NCBI GenBank assembly: GCA_024405255.1
Contig: JAKSOY010000104.1
Span: forward strand, 1-15,122
DNA length: 15,122 bases
From: Kiritimatiellia bacterium
GTDB taxonomy: Bacteria > Verrucomicrobiota > Kiritimatiellia > RFP12 > UBA1067
Direction of reading: 5' to 3'
Both the position numbers and the translations under genes were made by a program. A model generated the notes under the pieces. The model was not told the DNA's origin, did no database searches, and was given only the letters and a program-made list of their open reading frames with translations. Of the stretch, positions 1-7,632 are shown piece by piece (position 1 is the stretch's first letter; every line of letters begins with the position of its first letter).

Positions 1-68
1 CAATCCGAACAATCGAACATTCCCCCAATCGAACAATCCGAACAATCAAACAATCGAACAATCAAACC
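1..68. repeat. Degenerate CAATCGAA tandem repeat downstream of the operon
   Basis: About eight imperfect 8-9 bp units of the type CAATCGAA / CAATCCGAA / CAATCAAA follow one another, broken once by a cattccccc interruption near 19-27. The array starts at the window edge, so it may continue to the left. It lies just after the GH95 stop codon at 85-83. No terminator hairpin with a U-run is visible in these 82 non-coding bases. Role unknown. Confidence 0.75.
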
Positions 69-82
69 TTCCCCTCCTCTCC

Positions 83-2623
83 TCATTTCACCCGAGGAAT
101 CGGAGAGCCGGGATAGGGTGTGAGGTGGTGGGAGACTTTGCCGTTGGCCGCGCGCGTCGCGGAGAGGCGGTGGCCGCCCGGGATACGCAGATCTCGGAAG
201 GAGACTTCCTTTCCGTCCCAGCGCTTCGGCAGGGCCGGGAAGAGCGTCACCGTATTGGTGTGCGGATCGTACCGCAGCAGCATCTCCTGGATGCCGCGCG
301 CAAAACCGAAGTTCGCATCAAGCGTGAACGGACGGTAGGTGAAGCGCGAGAGGCCGCACTTGAGCTGGTCGCCGTTCACATTGAAGCCGTTGCGCGAGGT
401 GAACGCCATCTGGAAATCTTTCAAATACAGCCACGCCCGTTCGCCACGGCCGAGGCGCGCGTTGAAACAGCCTTCCCACGAGAAGGAGAAGCCCACCCAC
501 CAGGCCGTACCGAGACCTTCGAACTGGTCGATCGACTTGACGGGATCCACCTCTGCATCGCGCGGCGTATCGTAGAACGGGAAGACGTCCATCAGATGCG
601 ACGCATGACGGTGCGAGAACGTGAGGAGGCGGCCCTTCGCGATTTCAAGAACGCCATCCTTCGCGGCGACCGGGCCGAACGAACCCACATAGCTGCGCCA
701 CTTCGCCGCTTCGCCCTCTTCGCCGAGAAACGCCGCAAGGCGCGCAAGGCGAATGTAGAAGGCATTGAGAATCGAACGCACATAGCTGGTGTTGGTCGTG
801 AAGAAACAGGACATGCGATTGTCGTCCACTTCTGGCGAACTGCTGATGTTGAGCGTGCGCACACCGTCCTTGACCGTCCAGGCATGTTCCATCGCCGCGG
901 CGAGCTCGCGTCCGAACGCGAGGTAGCGCGCGGCCTTCTCGCGAGTGGGCGCATAGTCGAAGGCGTCCACGAACGTGTTGTAGGCCCAGATGCCGTGTTC
1001 GGGCAGCACGGAATAGGCGGTCCAACCCGCGATCATCTCGCCCGAGTAGCCCATCGTGGGCGTGATCACCGCGCCGTCTTTGCTCTCGAAGATCGTGCGT
1101 CCGAAGGCACGGAAGTTGTCGAGGCGCGCGAGATAGAAATCGGCGAAGCCCTCGAGCGCCTCGATGCAGCCGGCCGGACCCGCCGCCCAGTAGGTCATCT
1201 CGGTGTTCATGTCGTTGTGGTAGTCGCCGTTCCAGGGCGGCAGCGCGTTGTTGTCCGCCGTCCAGAGTCCCTGCAGCGCCAGCGGGGCGCATCCGCGCCG
1301 ACCCGCCGCCCCGTACAGGTAGATGACGAAGTCGTACAGGTGCTGCATCGCCACATCGGGAATGGAAACCGAGCTTGCGGCATTGAACTGCTTCCAGAAC
1401 GCGGATTTCGGTGCGGCGTCACGTCCCACGAACTTGACGCCGTGGCGGAAGTCGTGGTCGAACGGACTCGTCGCGCCCGCGCGGCGTCCGCGGCTGTAGA
1501 ACGCACCGTGTTCGTCGATCTTGATCACCGGGTCGGGATAGCCGCCGAGCTTCTCGAAGGACGGATTGCGATTGAATTCCTTCTTCGCGATCGAGACCCC
1601 TTCCGGCAGGCGAAGCGAAAGGACATCGTCCCCGTCGTCGAACCAGCAGAGGATTTCGCGTTCGCCAGCCGGCGTCGCCACCGTCACATGCGCCGTGCCG
1701 GATTTATCAAGACGGAACTTCCGAAGGACGGACTCGGGATTGAGCGTGAGCGTCAAGCGCACGCCCGGCAACTTGGTGGGAGAGCCCTTGCGATTGTCGA
1801 AGATGGCGGTGCGGCGTGCGTTGTCATTTTTCTTCACGCAGTCGAGCAGCGTGCGGATGTTGAAGCGTGGATCGGAAAAGATCTCGCACGAAGAGTTGTG
1901 CCAATAGTCGGCACGGTCGAGGGTGAGGCGCAGTTCGTTCCCCTGGCCCCACACGAGCGCACCCGCCCCGCCGTTGCCGAGCGGCAATGCGTCGTCCCAA
2001 TTGACGATCGGCGCCGTGAGCGAGAGAAGCGTATCCGGCTCGTCATGGACAAATCCGTCCGATTCCCGCAGAAGACGCCCGTCCACGAGCTGCCCGCACA
2101 GACGGCGGTCACCGTCAACGGACAAGAACACTTCGTTCTGCGTCGTGACTTCCACGCCCACGTTGACTTCACGATTCACGGGAATGAACGCCGGATGGAA
2201 CAGGTGCGGATGTTTGTAACCGGGCGCGAACCGCAACCGTCCCAGATAGACATCAATCAACAGGCCGTCACCGCAGCCGGCATGGGCGTTGTCGAGCAGG
2301 CGCTGGCTCTTCCGCGGATTCCTGGTCGCGTCGCGCGTGGTGAACCGGCAGGAAAATTTGAAGGAACGTTCGGCATCTGCCGCCGTAGGCTTCTCCGCAA
2401 AACGGTCCCCCACCTTCGCAGGGCCACGGTGAAACACCTTCTCGCCCATCGCCATCTGAAGATCGGCAATCGTCCCCACAAACCGGTTTTCCCCATTGGA
2501 GTCGACACCGATCGAGTACGGCAATTCCGGATTAACGGGAAACACCCCCGCCCCAACCGAAATCGCGAGGAACGTAAAAAGGGAAACGAACGTTGTTTTC
2601 ATGTCATACCGTCGATTGACCAT
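83..2623 (-). CDS. GH95-type alpha-L-fucosidase / L-galactosidase-like enzyme with N-terminal LamG-like domain
   Basis: This is a predicted exported inverting exo-enzyme of 846 residues, numbered from the ATG at 2623. Residues 1-27 form a signal peptide with RR before the hydrophobic run FVSLFTFLAISVGAGV. Residues about 86-180 resemble a concanavalin/LamG-like sandwich (SFKFSCRFTTRD, then EVFLSVDGDRR). The GH95 part begins near 205 with DDALPLGNGGAGALVWG. Landmarks are PPWNGDYHND plus MNTEMTYW (462-479), SSPEVDDN with the probable general acid Glu598, HRHASH at 671-676, and LDANFGFARGIQEML with Asp769. In the characterised Bifidobacterium enzyme two Asn residues position the water; here the first is Asp471 and the second Asn473. 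ATG 2623 is chosen because GGAG lies eight bases upstream; a GTG at 2650 and an ATG at 2602 are alternatives. It is the last gene of the operon, 63 bases after the fusion gene. The GH95 fold is confident, fucose versus L-galactose is not. Confidence 0.86.
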   Translation of the reverse strand: MVNRRYDMKTTFVSLFTFLAISVGAGVFPVNPELPYSIGVDSNGENRFVGTIADLQMAMGEKVFHRGPAKVGDRFAEKPTAADAERSFKFSCRFTTRDATRNPRKSQRLLDNAHAGCGDGLLIDVYLGRLRFAPGYKHPHLFHPAFIPVNREVNVGVEVTTQNEVFLSVDGDRRLCGQLVDGRLLRESDGFVHDEPDTLLSLTAPIVNWDDALPLGNGGAGALVWGQGNELRLTLDRADYWHNSSCEIFSDPRFNIRTLLDCVKKNDNARRTAIFDNRKGSPTKLPGVRLTLTLNPESVLRKFRLDKSGTAHVTVATPAGEREILCWFDDGDDVLSLRLPEGVSIAKKEFNRNPSFEKLGGYPDPVIKIDEHGAFYSRGRRAGATSPFDHDFRHGVKFVGRDAAPKSAFWKQFNAASSVSIPDVAMQHLYDFVIYLYGAAGRRGCAPLALQGLWTADNNALPPWNGDYHNDMNTEMTYWAAGPAGCIEALEGFADFYLARLDNFRAFGRTIFESKDGAVITPTMGYSGEMIAGWTAYSVLPEHGIWAYNTFVDAFDYAPTREKAARYLAFGRELAAAMEHAWTVKDGVRTLNISSSPEVDDNRMSCFFTTNTSYVRSILNAFYIRLARLAAFLGEEGEAAKWRSYVGSFGPVAAKDGVLEIAKGRLLTFSHRHASHLMDVFPFYDTPRDAEVDPVKSIDQFEGLGTAWWVGFSFSWEGCFNARLGRGERAWLYLKDFQMAFTSRNGFNVNGDQLKCGLSRFTYRPFTLDANFGFARGIQEMLLRYDPHTNTVTLFPALPKRWDGKEVSFRDLRIPGGHRLSATRAANGKVSHHLTPYPGSPIPRVK

Positions 2624-2631
2624 CTTGAGAT

Positions 2632-2635
2632 CTCC
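2632..2635 (-). promoter_or_regulatory. Ribosome binding site deciding the GH95 start
   Basis: GGAG on the minus strand lies eight bases before the ATG at 2623. Neither the in-frame GTG at 2650 nor the ATG at 2602 has a comparable site. The 63-base gap from 2624 to 2686 shows no convincing promoter or terminator hairpin, so readthrough from the fusion gene is likely. Confidence 0.6.
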
Positions 2636-2686
2636 AAAACTTGATTTCACTGCATTCAGAACACAGTCTGTACCGCACGTTGGACG

Positions 2687-4846
2687 TTATGGCTCGCGCT
2701 TCGCGCTGCGCGTACACCCGGGGTTGCCAATGTTCTTGGCGTTTATCGTGTTGCCCTCTTCGACATAGTCCTTCAATGTGAGCCACGGCTCGTTCTGACA
2801 GTCGTACTTCAGGCGGCAATCGATCTTATTGCCGCGAAACTCCAGCCGATCCAGGACGCTTGGAATCGGATGCTGCGCGTAGTCCGGCCAGCGCCCGTTC
2901 CAGGTAATCCCCCGAATCCACATGAATCTGTCGCACCGCCCCGTACAGTTCTCGACCCTGAGGTCCGTGAGGTGCTGCGGCGTGTCGGCACGCATCTTCA
3001 CGCACGCCAATACATGCGCACCCTCGATCCGGCAGTTGCGCATGCGGATGTTCCGCGCCGCCGGGCATTCGCTTCCAAGCGTCATGCAGGCATGGCACAT
3101 CGAACCGAACGTACAGTCCTCCACCAGCACGTTCGTACTGCCGCCGTTACCCTTCTCCACCTTGTCACCCTCCGGTCCAAGACCGCCCTTCACCACCACG
3201 GCATCGTCATTGACGTTCATGTACACGCGACGCACGGTGACATTTGTACACACGTCGATGTCGATCGCGTCCGTCGACGGCCCCACAACGCCGTTCAGCT
3301 TCTCCGCGACAATCCGGCAGTCGTGCACCGTGACGTTTTCGCACCGGTAGTAGTGCGTGGTCCAGAACTTGGAATTCTTGAATGTCACGCCGCTCACGTC
3401 CACGTTCCGCGAATTGCTCACGTAAAGGACACGCGGCCGCGTGAGGCCGTTGAAGACGTCATCCCAAGGCTTCTTCTTCGCGAAGGCGGCACGATGGCGC
3501 GGCCAGAACGCCTTCCACACCGGGAGACCGTGACCGTCGATCACGCCTTCGCCCGTAATCGTGAAACCATCGCACCGGTCGGCGTTGATCAACGCAGGAT
3601 AGTAGTTGAGCGTCGTCCCGATCATGCGCGTCTCGCACCACGGGTAGGCCGCATCATCGTCAACGCCCAGGATCACCGCGCCCTTCTCGAGATGCAGGTT
3701 CACGCCGGGCTTGAAGAAGAGCGCCCCCGAACGATGCACGCCCGATCGCACCCGAAGCGTACCGCCGCCCGCAGCCGCGAGCCGGTCGATCTCGCCCTGC
3801 AGCAACCGCGTCTCATCCGCCGACACAGCACGCGTAGTTGCCAAGTTACCGGATGACTTACCGGGCCATTCCCAAGTCTTCAAGTCATCGGACCAGGCGA
3901 TGCCGATGGAGCAGTGGTTGTACATGCCCTCCTGTTCGGGGACCTTCGTGCAATGGAAGAACATCACAAACTTGCCGACCTCAGGATTGGCCCGACAGTC
4001 AATTACCGTGGCGGCGGAGAGGCGTCCACGTTTTCCCCATTCCCAATCCTTTTGGCCCAATGTAATCAGACCGGGGATTTTCTCCCAGTGATGCAGATCC
4101 TTGCTCTTCGCCAAGTTCATCCCGTTGGCCGGCGAATAAACCAGCACATATTCACCGTTCACGCGCAACACGGTGGGATTCTCGCCGATGCAGCCGGAGC
4201 GTCCCTTGAACTCCCAGTTCACGAGGTCGCGCGAAGTGGAATACTGGATTTCGCCATGGCGTTTGAAAAAGCACCACCACAGCCCGGGATTCGCCACGTC
4301 TTCGATGAGATACGGATCGATCATGCGCATTCCCTTGGCAAACGGCTTTTCACAACCGGGAATCACCCGCAACATCTCAGGTTTGCCCCACTGGCGCAGG
4401 TCAGGACTGCGCATGATCCAGAGACGGGCGTTTTCGTTGGCGTAGCGCGTCTGCTTGCCGACATGGGAAATCTTGCAGCCGGGGATGGGATAGGTCTGGA
4501 GGCACAAGATCCATTCATTCCGGAAGCGGATCACATTTCCCGGACTGGAGAAATTGAGGTTTTGGTCCCGCGGAGTGAGTTTCTTCAACTCGCTCCAGTG
4601 CACCAAGTCACGGCTTTCCGTATGCGCCGTATACCAGAAGACGCTGCCGTCCGCTTCGGGTTCGACAAGCGAGAGATAGACGTGGAACACGCCCTCGTGA
4701 TAGATCGCCGCCACATCACGCAGCGAACGATCCGACTCGCCCCTGAGGATCCGTACCTCGGGAATCGCCCGGAAGTCGAGCTTTTCAACCTCCGCCATCA
4801 GCGCCGATGCACTCAGCATCAACAAAGCCATTATCACCTTTTGCAT
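2687..4846 (-). CDS. Bifunctional fusion: GH43/GH32-like five-bladed propeller joined to GH28 polygalacturonase-type beta-helix
   Basis: This is a predicted exported two-enzyme polypeptide of 719 residues, numbered from the ATG at 4846. The signal peptide is MQKVIMALLMLSASALMA. Residues about 20-328 form a GH43/GH32-like propeller with repeated SxDLxxW blade motifs. A plausible acid triad is Asp44 (in RDVAAIYHEG), Asp177 (MIDPYLIED) and Glu222 (GENPTVLR). The domain ends in KTWEWPGK. From about 340 to 715 it is GH28-like: AAGGGTLRVRSGVH opening, STDAIDID at 524-531, NDDAVVVKGG with the Asp pair at 547-548, CHACMTLGSE with His585, and VKMRADTPQH at 616-625. The GH28 acid residues and His are kept, though GHG has become CHA. 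Start choice is open: ATG at 4852 and 4846 give good signal peptides. ATG at 4831 has the only clear ribosome site (AAGGTG) but a leader without positive charge. The gene starts about 14 bases after the GH106 stop. Likely substrates are pectic galacturonan with a furanosidic side chain; this is inference. Confidence 0.82.
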   Translation of the reverse strand: MQKVIMALLMLSASALMAEVEKLDFRAIPEVRILRGESDRSLRDVAAIYHEGVFHVYLSLVEPEADGSVFWYTAHTESRDLVHWSELKKLTPRDQNLNFSSPGNVIRFRNEWILCLQTYPIPGCKISHVGKQTRYANENARLWIMRSPDLRQWGKPEMLRVIPGCEKPFAKGMRMIDPYLIEDVANPGLWWCFFKRHGEIQYSTSRDLVNWEFKGRSGCIGENPTVLRVNGEYVLVYSPANGMNLAKSKDLHHWEKIPGLITLGQKDWEWGKRGRLSAATVIDCRANPEVGKFVMFFHCTKVPEQEGMYNHCSIGIAWSDDLKTWEWPGKSSGNLATTRAVSADETRLLQGEIDRLAAAGGGTLRVRSGVHRSGALFFKPGVNLHLEKGAVILGVDDDAAYPWCETRMIGTTLNYYPALINADRCDGFTITGEGVIDGHGLPVWKAFWPRHRAAFAKKKPWDDVFNGLTRPRVLYVSNSRNVDVSGVTFKNSKFWTTHYYRCENVTVHDCRIVAEKLNGVVGPSTDAIDIDVCTNVTVRRVYMNVNDDAVVVKGGLGPEGDKVEKGNGGSTNVLVEDCTFGSMCHACMTLGSECPAARNIRMRNCRIEGAHVLACVKMRADTPQHLTDLRVENCTGRCDRFMWIRGITWNGRWPDYAQHPIPSVLDRLEFRGNKIDCRLKYDCQNEPWLTLKDYVEEGNTINAKNIGNPGCTRSAKREP

Positions 4847-4860
4847 AACCATTACGACTA

Positions 4861-7629
4861 TTAGGGCAAGGGTATCTTTTCCCAGATCCGAACCGGTCCG
4901 AGCAGACCGGCATCGACGAGCGGCCATTGGGCGGCGTCGAACGGCTTGTAGTTGCGTCCGACGATGTTGATGTCGCCGAAAATCTTCCATTCGACTTTCC
5001 GCCGGTCCAGGTCGCGGATACGGTTCGCCGCCGTGCTCGTCACCTCGACCTCGAGGACATTCTCGCCGATTTTCAGCACCTTGGCCGGAATCGCGAATTT
5101 ATAGGGCTTGCGGACCCGCGCCCCGAGGTCTTGTCCGTTCATCCGGACCCGCGCCGAATGGCAGACCTCCCCAAGGTCCAGCTCAAAGGGTCCTGTCATT
5201 CTTTCTTCAGGAGGCGGAACCTTAAGCGGCTTCGAGACGACGCCTTTGCTGGACACAGTCGTCGCTCGCCCAGGGTAGATTCCCTTTGGCGGTTCCCACT
5301 TGAAGGTTGTGCGGTAGCAGACAGTACCACTGAACGGGTTTTCCGTACCATCCTCGTTCCGCGACCACGAAGTCAGTTTCGCCATCGTCCGCGGCCAAGG
5401 GGACTGTCCCCCCGCAGCCAACGGGGTCTGTCCCCCTTGCGTCGCAGCGGGCGAAACCGCAAGAGGTCCGCCGCAGACCGGGGTCAACGTCCACGGTCCA
5501 GGCAACTCGACCACCCGCTTCCTCGAAGGGGTCTGTCCCCTTTCGTCCGCAAGGGTCTGTCCCCTTTTGTCCACAGGGGTCTGTCCCCCTTCGTTGCTGA
5601 GCCAGAACCAGATGCTCTCGCCCGCCGGCAGCGAGAGGGACAGTCCCCCCTTCGTCGGCAGGGGCTTGATGTCGCCCGTCATCGGATCAAGGGTCCAGGC
5701 CTTCGTAAACGAGACCGTCGGCACATAGCAGCCCGCCACGTGCCGTTGAGAATTATTGACGACGAAGTAAAGCGTGTCCGCCCCACGGCGGAAACGCTGA
5801 TAGGCAAGTCCCGACGCCTTCGTAAACGGTTCACAACGACCCACCTGTGCCACATCGGCACATCCGCCAACCACTTTTGCGGGGACAGACCCCTTTGAAA
5901 CGGGGACAGACCCCTCAGCAGCGGGGGTTTGAGTGGGGACAGACCCCTTCGAAACGGGGACTGTCCCCGGAATCGCGGCGAGGGCCTCGGCGAGCGACTT
6001 GCGCGTGGCGGCATCGGTCTTGAGGCCCGGCACGTCGGTCGGGCGGGTTCCGTCGAAGACGATGCGATAGCCGTCCTTGGCGAGACGGGCCAGCGTCCGG
6101 GCCGTGGCGAGGGGCATCGTTTCACACGCGGGGATGACGATCGTCTTCCAATGCGACTTCGCCGCCGGCGGGAGTGTCGTCAGCAGGCGATCCGAAACAT
6201 AGTCGAACGAAACGCCAGCGTCATAGAGCCGGCGGGAAAGGATTCCGAACGGCAGGCCGGCGAACCACTTGTTGTGGACGGACATTTCCCTCACGTACCC
6301 GTCGGGCGTGCTCCAGAAGTCGTGGATCGGCCAGTAGACGAGTACGTCTTCATCGGGCATTGAGGTCTGCGCAAGCGACTGCACACGCGTCAACCACGCA
6401 TTGAGCACCTTGGCGTCCCGCCAGATCGGGTTGCGCGGATTCATCTCAAGCGACGCGTAGAAACACCAGCCCGGCCAAGCGGCCTCCACCGGCGAGTAGC
6501 AGCACCCGTGGTAGAAGATATGGTTCACACCCGACAGCAGCAACTGGTTCAGGAACACCTGCACCTCGTCCAGCGTCGCGTTGAAATGTTCGTTGATCCA
6601 TGTGCAGCTCTCGCTCGCGACCTGCGATGTTCCCTTCAGGTGCGCGACCGACGAGGCGAACTTGGAGACGAGAATGTCGCGGTCGGTGTTGAACATCTCC
6701 GTTTCCGGAATATCCGCCAGCGCATAGAAATCGAGCCAGTTCGCCGGTGCGCCATGCGCTTCGTTGCGCGTCTTGATCCCCCGGACGCGACACCAGTCGG
6801 TCCACACGGTGAACGTGTCGAGAATGAGATCGGACAGCGTCTCGCGGTAGTCGTGCTTGACGCGGCGGATTTCATCCGCATCGCCCACGCCCGCGAAAGC
6901 GGCGAGATGGTCGCGCAGATCGTAGCCGCGCTTCGTCCGGAAAGCCTCGAAGAAGTTCGGCGTCCAGGCGGCCCCGTAGTATTCGTAGGAATCGTGGTAC
7001 ATGCAGCGCGGCTTGGCCGCACCCGGACGATCGAACGCCGTCGTAAACGGCGCCAGGTGGGTGCGCATGACCTCCGGCGAGAACGGGTCCATCATCGGAC
7101 CCCGACCCGTCGTCGGCGCGCGCTTCACCAGCATGCCGCTGGGATAGGCCGCCAAGATCAACGGCCCCTTCGCGTCCTTGCCCGACCACAGGACCTTCGC
7201 GCCCTTTTTGAGTCGCCGCGGATCCCTTTCGCGCTGAAGGCGCCAGATTCCCTGTTCGGGCGTGAGCCAGGGGCCGCCAAAGCACCAGCCACATCCCGTG
7301 GAAAGGTCGAGTTCCAGTCCGTGTCGCTTGGCGGACTCCTTGCCGGCATTGAACAGCTGCGTCCATTCCGGCGAAAGATACTTCACCTCCTTGTAGCGCG
7401 CGTCCTTGACCTCGTAGATCGGAATCGCATGGAACCCGCCGAAACCCGACGCCTCGAAATCCTTCGCCTGGCGTTCAAGTCCCGCCGCATCGACGGCATT
7501 GCCCATCCACCAGTTGTAGCACCAGGGACGCATCTCGTTCGTCACGGTCGGCCAGGCCGGTTCGGCGCCACAGAGGCACGTCCCGAACACAGCCGCCGCC
7601 CACACGACATTCTTCACATGCTGAAACAT
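4861..7629 (-). CDS. GH106-type alpha-L-rhamnosidase-like enzyme carrying repeat-derived insertions
   Basis: This is a predicted exported inverting alpha-L-rhamnosidase-like hydrolase. Residues 1-22 are a signal peptide. RPWCYNWWMGN (34-44), a GGPWLTPEQ segment (118-126), HDSYEYYG followed by WTPNFFEAFRTKRGYDL (212-238), RNEAHG (288-293) and SESCTWINEHFN (339-350) are the landmarks of GH106 relatives. Glu216, Glu290 and Glu340 are candidate catalytic or calcium-site acids; I cannot assign them without an alignment. A jelly-roll domain closes the protein (about 765-880, with LDLGEVCHSARVRMNGQDLG). Two stretches do not look like the family: 553-583, with GTVP and GSVP repeats, and 656-745, with GQTP repeats. 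Both are encoded by a short near-palindromic DNA repeat. A further Lys/Pro-rich insert at 784-812 interrupts the last domain. The start has AAGGAG eight bases upstream, inside the end of the GH38 gene. The gene ends in TAA TAG. Family assignment is confident; rhamnose specificity is likely but unproven, since many GH106 relatives are uncharacterised. Confidence 0.87.
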   Translation of the reverse strand: MFQHVKNVVWAAAVFGTCLCGAEPAWPTVTNEMRPWCYNWWMGNAVDAAGLERQAKDFEASGFGGFHAIPIYEVKDARYKEVKYLSPEWTQLFNAGKESAKRHGLELDLSTGCGWCFGGPWLTPEQGIWRLQRERDPRRLKKGAKVLWSGKDAKGPLILAAYPSGMLVKRAPTTGRGPMMDPFSPEVMRTHLAPFTTAFDRPGAAKPRCMYHDSYEYYGAAWTPNFFEAFRTKRGYDLRDHLAAFAGVGDADEIRRVKHDYRETLSDLILDTFTVWTDWCRVRGIKTRNEAHGAPANWLDFYALADIPETEMFNTDRDILVSKFASSVAHLKGTSQVASESCTWINEHFNATLDEVQVFLNQLLLSGVNHIFYHGCCYSPVEAAWPGWCFYASLEMNPRNPIWRDAKVLNAWLTRVQSLAQTSMPDEDVLVYWPIHDFWSTPDGYVREMSVHNKWFAGLPFGILSRRLYDAGVSFDYVSDRLLTTLPPAAKSHWKTIVIPACETMPLATARTLARLAKDGYRIVFDGTRPTDVPGLKTDAATRKSLAEALAAIPGTVPVSKGSVPTQTPAAEGSVPVSKGSVPAKVVGGCADVAQVGRCEPFTKASGLAYQRFRRGADTLYFVVNNSQRHVAGCYVPTVSFTKAWTLDPMTGDIKPLPTKGGLSLSLPAGESIWFWLSNEGGQTPVDKRGQTLADERGQTPSRKRVVELPGPWTLTPVCGGPLAVSPAATQGGQTPLAAGGQSPWPRTMAKLTSWSRNEDGTENPFSGTVCYRTTFKWEPPKGIYPGRATTVSSKGVVSKPLKVPPPEERMTGPFELDLGEVCHSARVRMNGQDLGARVRKPYKFAIPAKVLKIGENVLEVEVTSTAANRIRDLDRRKVEWKIFGDINIVGRNYKPFDAAQWPLVDAGLLGPVRIWEKIPLP
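5399..5650. repeat. Six copies of a 13-bp near-palindrome (GGGG-WCWGT-CCCC type), cluster 1
   Basis: On the plus strand copies begin near 5399 (ggggactgtcccc), 5423 (ggggtctgtcccc), 5528, 5552 (first base degenerate), 5576 and 5636 (degenerate, gacagt core). Start-to-start distances are 24, 105, 24, 24 and 60, all multiples of three. Read in the GH106 frame they give GGQSP, GGQTP, RGQTP, RGQTL, GGQTP and GGLSL. They lie between the presumed end of the catalytic region and the C-terminal jelly roll. The element is its own imperfect reverse complement, so it can form a small hairpin on either strand. Confidence 0.85.
5881..5968. repeat. Four copies of the same 13-bp near-palindrome, cluster 2
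   Basis: Plus-strand copies start at 5881, 5902 and 5935 (all ggggacagacccc) and 5956 (ggggactgtcccc), spaced 21, 33 and 21 bases apart. In the GH106 frame they read GSVP three times and GTVP once, separated by VSK, TQTPAAE and AKV. The core is inverted, and the reading phase shifted, relative to cluster 1, so the same element gives a different peptide. No copy was seen elsewhere in the window. Confidence 0.85.
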
Positions 7630-7632
7630 CCT

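Noticed and set aside
1..82. Rho-independent terminator after the GH95 gene
   Set aside because: The sequence is a repeat without inverted pairing or a T-run in the direction of transcription, so termination must lie beyond the edge or use another mechanism.
125..2644. An 839-codon plus-strand open frame mirroring the GH95 gene
   Set aside because: Its translation has the same Arg-rich composition as other antisense shadows, while the minus-strand product has signal peptide and GH95 motifs throughout.
2624..2686. Internal promoter or terminator between the fusion gene and the GH95 gene
   Set aside because: No paired -35/-10 boxes and no stable stem followed by a T-run could be seen on the minus strand.
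3829..3860. Frameshift or assembly join between the propeller and GH28 parts
   Set aside because: The frame is open with no stop or disrupted motif on either side, and both domains are complete. It is kept as a genuine fusion, though read coverage was not available to me.
4847..4990. N-terminal extension of the propeller–GH28 frame upstream of 4846
   Set aside because: It would overlap the GH106 gene by about 130 bases, has a basic non-family sequence, and would bury the clear signal peptide in the interior.
5399..5968. CRISPR array suggested by repeated short palindromes
   Set aside because: Repeats are only 13 bp, spacers vary from about 8 to over 200 bases, orientation changes between clusters, and the whole region is coding for the GH106 protein.
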